A stretch of DNA of 64,000 nt from positions 22,043 through 86,042 of the forward strand of contig JAKUCV010006187.1 in the NCBI GenBank assembly GCA_028386065.3, read 5' to 3'. Position numbers and translations under genes: made by a program. The notes under the pieces are model-generated. The model worked only from the letters and a program-made list of their open reading frames with translations. It was not told where the DNA came from and did no database searches. This DNA is from Turnera subulata (lineage: Eukaryota; Streptophyta; Magnoliopsida; Malpighiales; Passifloraceae). Shown here piece by piece: positions 57,433 through 64,000 of this stretch (the stretch's first letter is position 1; each line of letters opens with the position of its first letter).

Positions 57433-58719
57433 TCAGAAGAAAGCCCTACTCCCATAGAACACACGAGAGCCATTGTTCTTTGATGCTGGGGTCTTCTGGT
57501 CAGAACTTGAACTTCCTGAACTGGTCGGTCCACTATCGATGTCCAAAGGAAGTTTCATCTTCGCCAGTGACTCAGTGAACTGCTGCATGCTTTTCATATA
57601 CATGTCCACTATGTCCTGCTGAACAACATTTGGCTCTGGCTCGACATTCACAGTGATAACAGGCTTCACATTCTTCTCCTTAGGGGCCTCACCAGAGGAA
57701 GCAGTTTCACCGTCACCAGCATCTGTACTTTTTATATCTTTACGAGCCGAGTCATGTTCCAGACTCTGTGTTTTCGAAGCTGCCGGCGCATCAGAGGCTT
57801 CAGAGCTTGCAGCAGCAGAAGGAGAAGAAACTCCGTTAGTTGACACGCTGCTCGGGGGAGAATCCAGCTTGGGGACATGAGCTGAATCAACAGTAGCAGC
57901 TGAGAAGCTTTCCACCACATTAACACCCACTTCTGAAGGACAGTTTCCAGCATCAGAAGCAGCCAAGCTGTCACAGGATTCAGAGTCCAGATTTGAACAT
58001 GAAATCCCGATATATTCCGAAACCATCATCTGGTCTTCATTCACTATCTTCGGGTCTGGAAACTCAATCTTATCCAGTTCACAGGGAACTGAGTCCGCAT
58101 TTTGAGTGTTCCCATCTGCAGCTAAAGCAGTAGGCATTGCAGGAATTGCCATAACTTCTGGTGAAGCTCCAGCATATGACAGAGATAACTGAACAAACCC
58201 GGCAGGAGAATGGAACAAATCAGTTGAAGACAAAGAGAACTCTTTCTCCAGGTTCCCATTTTTCATTAGTACTTCAGACAAAGGCACCAAAGCAAACCCT
58301 AGCAGCTGATCCTCAAGATAATTCTTCACCCTGCTCATCATGAATATCTCACATTTGAGGGAGGAATCAATAGTCCTAACATTGAGCTGGAGCTGATCAT
58401 TGAAGACTGGATTTCTCCCACCACCATTGATGATTTTGGTGGAGACTGTGCTTTGAGGATCACTAGTCAGACAAAGCTTAGCATAAACATCTTGCTTGTG
58501 GTAAATGCATATGTTATGGATGTCCCTGGCCTGATGAATGTAAACATTGAGAACACCAATGAAGCTCTCCAGTTTACCAACCTCAGCTTCCTTTCTGGAT
58601 ACGTCAATCCCGTTTGGTAAGTTAACAGAGCTCTGGACAGAGTAATCAATTTTGTGCTTCTCTGGTTCAGAGATAACAGAGGTCTTGAATGGTGAGACAA
58701 CTGATTGAGGGGAATCCAT
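57433..58719 (-). CDS. C2-domain protein with conserved C-terminal helix
   Basis: One uninterrupted coding exon of 428 residues, starting MDSPQSVVSP. An in-frame upstream ATG at 58749 is rejected, because a splice acceptor (GCCAG|GTTCTT, exon from 58735) lies between, placing it in an intron. Residues about 52-165 form a single C2 domain (GVLNVYIHQARDIHN, KQDVYAKL, DQLLGFALVPL). Of the usual calcium-binding aspartates I see D77 and D137, but the partner positions look substituted, so calcium dependence is doubtful. A long acidic/Ser-rich disordered segment leads to a conserved-looking helix, VVQQDIVDMYMKSMQQFTESLAKMKLPLD split here as residues about 370-400. It resembles Arabidopsis At5g55530, the neighbour of TRN1. 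Likely membrane-associated; the precise role is unknown. Confidence 0.9.
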   Translation of the reverse strand: MDSPQSVVSPFKTSVISEPEKHKIDYSVQSSVNLPNGIDVSRKEAEVGKLESFIGVLNVYIHQARDIHNICIYHKQDVYAKLCLTSDPQSTVSTKIINGGGRNPVFNDQLQLNVRTIDSSLKCEIFMMSRVKNYLEDQLLGFALVPLSEVLMKNGNLEKEFSLSSTDLFHSPAGFVQLSLSYAGASPEVMAIPAMPTALAADGNTQNADSVPCELDKIEFPDPKIVNEDQMMVSEYIGISCSNLDSESCDSLAASDAGNCPSEVGVNVVESFSAATVDSAHVPKLDSPPSSVSTNGVSSPSAAASSEASDAPAASKTQSLEHDSARKDIKSTDAGDGETASSGEAPKEKNVKPVITVNVEPEPNVVQQDIVDMYMKSMQQFTESLAKMKLPLDIDSGPTSSGSSSSDQKTPASKNNGSRVFYGSRAFF

Positions 58720-58735
58720 TATCCAGCACAAGAAC

Positions 58736-59858
58736 CTGGCAAGCAACAAAACAGGATATATTTGAAAATCAAGTTATCAAGATTAACACACTATGTTACA
58801 AGAATCTGCTACACTCAATATTCAGCCTCAGAAGCTCAAAACCAGATTTATCAAGAAAACAGAAGCTCAAAGCCAGAAATAAAGTCAAATAAAGAATAAG
58901 TCTGCTTTCTAGAAAAGACCCACTCCCACAAGAATCAATATTAATCAAACCAGAAGTTCAAGCATAGAAAAGTACTACTCTTTCAGAACAAAAGCTTTAG
59001 TCATGTACCAAAATTGAGAAGCCAGCAGGCTAAAACTCGAGACCTAGCTTGAGAAGAAGAGAATACTAAATCCTTATATCTTGTTAGTAAGAGGAAAGGA
59101 GTCGAGGAAACCAAGCCTCAAAATGACAAGAACCCCAACTTCAAAATCCAAAACCTAAGCCTCGAGTAGAAAGCAATACCAAATGTGAATGGACAGCATC
59201 TAGATCCAAAACGAAGCCTAAGATCAATTCAAAGGAGTATCTTCAAACCATATCCAAAACAAGTGACATCAAAACCGGACCACCAACTATAAAGTAAGCA
59301 AAACCCAGAAAGCAAACCTAAGAACAAAACCCAGCAAGTGCAGGAGTAAGCACAACTTCTTAAAGCCACAGAAATTCGGAGAAGGCAAAAAAAACTGCAA
59401 ACTTTCCAGAGAACTTGTTCAAACCGAAACCCAAATCTTAAAACCGAGCAAGTCCCATAAAACAAGCATCGGCTATGACCAGATTTCAATAAAGGTACTA
59501 ACTTTTCCTGCACAGAAACCGGAATCCAAGGCAGTGAAACAGGGAAAAGGGAAAAAAGAAAAGCACAGCGACCAAGATCATGTTACGAAATTCTAAGACA
59601 AACCCACCAGAGACACTCCTCCAAGTCTTTCAAACATGGACAGTGAAGACCATAAACAACACTCTCTATCAGCCTAGCTAACTAAAATCCAACGATGACA
59701 CGCTTACCCATAAATACACAAAATACCAGTAAAATTCTCCTCGAAATACTTCAGAAAGCACACACAAAAATGGGAACTCGAGCAAAAACAAAGCAAATAT
59801 CTTTACATAAAAAAAAAAGAGCACCAAAAAAAGCAGGTGTACAGCTCCTGAAACTGAC
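58736..59858 (-). other. Probable 5' UTR intron of the C2 gene
   Basis: On the minus strand a donor CTTAAG|GTCAGT at 59859/59858 and the acceptor GCCAG at 58736 bound an 1123-bp interval without coding potential. Long leader introns are common in plant genes. The acceptor is well supported because it separates the two possible ATGs. The donor is my best guess. Confidence 0.45.
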
Positions 59859-60343
59859 CTTAAGCTAAAAAGTCAAAATGTTTTGTGGAGAAACTATAAG
59901 GCTCTCTAAACCCAAGATCCAGCCAAGACCCAGTTCGTGAATCGAGGTCCTCTGCTGCTACTGTTTTTAGCTCCTCTTTTTTGGTATGGTGCGCTTACTG
60001 GTGATTGAACTCCTCCCAAAAAAAGAAGAAAAAAAGGGCAACGAAGGCAAAAGAAAGCAAGTGAACTGGGTAAACAAATACTACTGGCTGAAAGGAAAGG
60101 AATAAGACTTGCAAGTGATGATAATATTCTGACAAAAATAATCCCAGAGAGAATTCAGACGCAGGGCGTGTTGAAATTTGTCGGGCCTAGTGTGTAGACT
60201 ATATATATATATTAGTAGTATATATCTGCTCTCTACCTACAGTACACCTATACACTAATATCTTTACTTTTTGCTCTTCTTTTTCTTAAATGGCTGTTCT
60301 CTTTTTGTAATGAGATTATTATGGTTTTGTTGACACTGAAAGT
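59859..60343 (-). promoter_or_regulatory. First exon and promoter of the C2 gene
   Basis: On the minus strand a run of TATATATATATATAG near 60198-60214 could serve as the TATA box. That would put the start of transcription roughly 30-40 bases further on, near 60165-60175. The leader would then run to about 59859. Confidence 0.35.
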
Positions 60344-60498
60344 CAAGGTTTTGAAAATCGGACCGGGCATCGAACCGGCGAAGGTAGTAGATCAATATAA
60401 CCGGGACTAAACTGGGGTTCAACCGGAATTTCAGCAGACCAGAGATGTATTAGAAAGGCGGTTGAACCGGAATAACCGGTCCGGTTTTGATAACCTTG
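60344..60498. mobile_element. hAT-type MITE (155 bp), same family as 5346-5549
   Basis: The ends are CAAGGTTTTGAAAATCGGACCGG and, on the other strand, CAAGGTTATCAAAACCGGACCGG. The flanking octamers CTGAAAGT (60336-60343) and CTGAAAGG (60499-60506) differ at one base. It sits just upstream of the C2 promoter. There is no coding capacity. Confidence 0.85.
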
Positions 60499-60506
60499 CT
60501 GAAAGG

Positions 60507-61261
60507 CAAAGGAGAGTTCAAGAAAACAAGGGAGGGATCAACGGTGTTGTTGTGGTGCTGTGTAGACTGAAGAGAGACACCGGCCCACGCGCTGGCATGT
60601 TAACCCACCAATGATAGGAGAGATTTGTGGGTTATTGTAGGTAGGGACATTTGGGAGAGTAAAGAATTAAAAAGTTGTAAGGGAGAAAATTAAAGAGGTC
60701 TGCTGAAAAACTGGGTGCTCATTTATTACACAACTTGTCATAACTGTGCAGTTTGTCATGTTCTCAGTCTTTGACATTTGGTTGCCCCGTTTGAATTTCC
60801 TCCTCCTCCTCCTCCTCAACTGTTTTCTGTACTTTCATTCAACTCTGAGACCATAGCCAAGGGAATCCAATATTGAAGGAACAGAACAAGAATGTCATAT
60901 AACACTTTGATGATCCCAGAAAGATTTTTCGGAACATTACATCCTAACAAAGAAATATTCATGAAGAGATCTTCCCAACTGTCATCTGTCTAAGAAATAA
61001 AATAATAGCTTCTAGAGAGAAACTAAATTAGTAAATTTATATAGGAGCAGCATTGTGTGACCAACAAATAATATTCATTGTTAATCTTTTCTGTACTCCT
61101 AAATTGACCTGAAGATGTCTATTTGTTACAAATTGAATATGCAAAAATGCAATCATGAGTCTCTTTTATTTATTTTGTGAAGATAATTTAGATAAGAGCG
61201 AATGACAAAGTATGCTTATTGCTTAGACTTTATTATTTTTTTTTCCTATGGTACATTAAAT
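60507..61261. other. Intergenic, nothing recognised
   Basis: AT-rich, with a CTCCTCCTCCTCCTC run near 60799-60818. No gene is seen. Confidence 0.4.
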
Positions 61262-61437
61262 CATTTTTAGGGAAATTCCTGCTTGCTGTTAAGGAGAGGG
61301 TTCGATTCCCTCATATTGGATCCTTAATGTGGCTCCGATGTTTTAACTGCAGCTGTGATGGAGACATAGAGTAACGGTAGCTCTGGTGGAGTTCTTTCAA
61401 GATTCTATGACAGATATTCCTCAAAAAAAAAAAAACT
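61262..61437 (+). mobile_element. SINE-like retroposon with B box and poly(A)
   Basis: GAGAGGGTTCGATTCCCTC near 61295 is a strong B box inside a T-arm-like stem. A body with GGTAGCTCTGGTGGAG follows, and a 12-A tail ends near 61437. The start and target duplication were not resolved. The body differs from S1 and S2, so it may be a third family. Confidence 0.5.
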
Positions 61438-62599
61438 AAAACAGATGATTTTCTGCTATTAAAAAATAAAACAAAAACTAAATGAATCTTTTCCGTGAAA
61501 AAGGTTAGCCATTTTCTTTTATTTTTTCTTTGAGATAGCTAAATTTCAAACATAGTTGTTAATTATTTGTAATTGATGAGTTTTTTTTTTTTGGTTTTTG
61601 TAATGATGAGGTTTTACTTTCTTTATTTTTTAATTGAAATGAGGTTATATTTTAAGAAATTATTCCTTCCAAGTGGAAGCAAAAACCAAAATGTAGATGT
61701 CCAGCGGATCACGCAGATCTCGTGCTTGTATGTGTACTACCATAAGACTAAACGATTTTCATAATTTAAAACTACGGAGTGTATATTTAATGTTCAATTG
61801 ACTCACTAAACTGGCAAATACCCACGATTATATATTATTATCTTCTAACAAAAATAGGTTAAAGGTAGGTTTTCTAGAAAGAAAGCAGGTTAAAAGGTAA
61901 CCAAATAACCGGTGAAATCCCTCAAAACTGTATCTAATTATTAGATTTGATTCTCGTTCATGGTAAGGTATATTTCAACTATCATAAAATTATAATATAG
62001 ACAGTGCATAGTTGGAAATTCTCACTTCTACTCCAGATTATATATTTTTTTAAAAAAATTATTGGTTAAAATATACTAGATTAACATATCATTTGTTACA
62101 AATTGTGTTATAATATTTGTTATGGACTCCAGCCATTTCTTTGTAACTTAATTTAAGTTTTTTCAGTTCTTACTTTCTTTTGTTTTTAGTATTTTAGAGG
62201 GTGATACTTCCAAGAGAACTACTATCATTAAACAGTTAATTATTCATTCTTTGAATTTTCTAAAAACAATCATGATTGCATATGCAGATTCACACACACG
62301 GGAAGCAGTTCCTGCCCAGATACCTCACTGGATCAGTTGCTGCAACATCTCATTTTATTAAGGACAAAAATGATCTATGTAAAGATTTAGGAAAGAAATA
62401 GCTTACTACTTGCATAGGACCATATTCCTTTGTCCCCCATGCGTACCCTCTACAAACATGCTCTGTTCTAAATTATGTTGCTCTTAATTTAAAAATAACC
62501 CAACTTGTTTTCTATGCGTTTCACATGGCAATTTTTTTTATTCACACTAATGACTTGGGAAAACAGCTGCACAAATCATCTATAAAGAAAAATAACAGC
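61438..62599. other. Intergenic, nothing recognised
   Basis: AT-rich, without coding potential. Confidence 0.4.
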
Positions 62600-62725
62600 A
62601 ATATAGTTTAAGCAAGTTCTCGGGTTCGAGTCTTCGACAAAAATTCTCACTCATCATATCCAGATGGGGTCGAATCCAAATTAGTCTGAGAAAAAAATGG
62701 GGTATACGAATATAGAAAAAAAAGA
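62600..62725 (+). mobile_element. SINE S1 copy, 5' truncated
   Basis: It contains the B box GGGTTCGAGTCTTCG near 62621, then ACTCATCATATCCAGATGGGGTCGAATCC and an A-rich end near 62720. Confidence 0.55.
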
Positions 62726-63255
62726 ATATTATATAATGAAGCGGTCCGGAATATAGCAATATTGTTGAACTCATAATCTCTCTGTCTCAGATGAGCAATC
62801 CTGATCACTATTTTTTTTTTCTTTTTTTGAAAGAACATAATGGAGTGGAATTGAAATGAACTGTTTGTATATAAAGGCAGTCACGTTTTATAGGGGACCC
62901 AATTTCTTGCTTTCCAGATTGCTTTCATGTGTCTTGTCCTTTTGGTGCCTTCGATTGATCAAACACCATAGCAATCGTACCATTTCCCTTTTCCCTTTTA
63001 ACAGATACCACCGGCACCATCCATTTATATATATCTGTTGCTAGCTAGTTACTATCTCCCATGCTTAAAAGGCTGGAATCTGAAACAGTTAAAAGGCCTC
63101 CTGGGTTGGATCGGAATAGAATCCAAAATGAGTCAATTATTATTAATTTGGGTAGATTTAGACCATTCAACTTCCTCCCTGTATCAGTAGAAGAAACAAA
63201 AGAGGTTACAATCCTCCCCAACTAATATTATGAAACTCGTTTTGTAGGAATTTTC
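62726..63255. other. Intergenic, nothing recognised
   Basis: No supported gene, RNA or bounded repeat. Confidence 0.4.
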
Positions 63256-63680
63256 TTTTGAAACGATAAGAAGATATGATAGCAATTATAGCAAAACAAC
63301 AATTGCATGTTAATAATGCCATCGGATACTAAGACTATATATTATTATCATACTGGAATATATTGACTTTAAAGTTTAATTATATTCGATTACTGTGAAC
63401 ATTATGAAGCTCAGTACTGTAGTTGAGGTCAGACAATTTATGACCGAAAGATTGAACATATATATAACTCTTTTGAAACGATATAATAGCAATTATAGCA
63501 AAAAAACAATATTGCATGTTAATAATGCATCGGATACTTGGACTACTATTATCATATTGCAAGATATTGACTTTAAAGTTTAATTACACGGCTATATTCG
63601 ACTTATGTGTATCTTATAAAGCTCACTATAGGTGATGACAATCTATGACCGAAAGAAGATTGAACATGTATATTTCTGGA
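63256..63680. repeat. Two tandem copies of a 215-bp unit
   Basis: Copy 1 starts TTTTGAAACGATAAGAAG at 63256 and copy 2 TTTTGAAACGATATAATAGC at 63471. Both contain GCATGTTAATAATGC, ATTGACTTTAAAGTTTAATTA and ATGACCGAAAGA in the same order, with moderate divergence. No coding capacity. Confidence 0.85.
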
Positions 63681-64000
63681 AACAAGTGCTACATAAAATT
63701 GATATATAGCTAAAGAAGTAATTTCTATTTAGACTACCATACATTAAAGTTTTAAAGAATGATTGCAATATCCATGGCTTGGGTTTACGCTGTGAAAAGT
63801 TTTTTCCACAGTGGTACAACACTAGGGGACAATGAACATTACAAGAAAGAAATCATGGCCTGTACAGTTTTCAGGTAAAAAAGAATTATCACAGGCGTTC
63901 TTGCTCGACTGATCAGAAAGGAAAAAATTACAGGCCATGATGATCTCTCCTTTTTCTTTTTCTCTTTTTTTTTTTTTTGGTTTGAACCAGAGGATATGAT
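63681..64000. other. Intergenic to window end, nothing recognised
   Basis: No gene or bounded repeat is seen in the last 320 bases. Confidence 0.4.

Noticed and set aside
58720..58749. Ten-residue N-terminal extension of the C2 protein
   Set aside because: A splice acceptor lies between that ATG and MDSPQS, and the extension reads through probable intron.

Overview
The window is nuclear DNA of a flowering plant, almost certainly a eudicot. It has intron-containing plant genes, AT-rich intergenic DNA and abundant plant transposons: long solo LTRs, a TRIM, tRNA-derived SINEs and hAT-type MITEs. The species cannot be named from the sequence alone.

Five protein-coding genes are supported. From left to right: (1) an LRR-III inactive receptor-like kinase, 7085-9160 (+); (2) a two-RRM hnRNP/Musashi-type RNA-binding protein, 15531-18491 (+); (3) a close tandem paralogue of it, 40111-42921 (+); (4) TORNADO1 (TRN1/LOP1), an LRR-Roc-COR protein of exactly 1380 residues after splicing, 51512-56555 (+); (5) a C2-domain protein, 57433-58719 (-), convergent with TRN1. 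From memory, genes 3-5 match the Arabidopsis neighbours At5g55550 (RRM), At5g55540 (TRN1) and At5g55530 (C2), so the right half looks like a conserved microsyntenic block. The RRM gene was duplicated locally, and transposons lie between the two copies.

Repeat layout. 1-375 is an LTR tail and 1973-4280 a truncated LTR of the same family. Intact solo LTRs with perfect 5-bp target duplications lie at 26209-28912 and 46234-49052. A nest lies at 29720-35870, with a 2.84-kb solo LTR (32552-35392) inside a solo LTR of a related family. A complete TRIM (35906-37279) follows immediately. SINEs and SINE pieces lie near 5028, 6178, 13465, 23150, 50205, 61262 and 62600. hAT-type non-autonomous elements lie at 5346-5549, 49501-50361 and 60344-60498, with weaker candidates at 10489 and 20617. 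A foldback element with near-perfect 285-bp arms lies at 44570-45219.

The most unusual signals are three. First, a scatter of 12-23 bp micro-insertions, each a short tail plus an A/T run flanked by 9-19 bp duplications. Several resemble the last bases of the local SINE, so they look like extreme 5'-truncated retro-insertions. Second, arrays of short hairpins inside the LTRs whose stems change in a compensatory way while the GTNN loop and AT closing pair stay fixed. Third, both RRM paralogues keep a short upstream ORF, a four-codon last coding exon and an intron 57-59 nt after the stop codon, an arrangement suggestive of post-transcriptional control.
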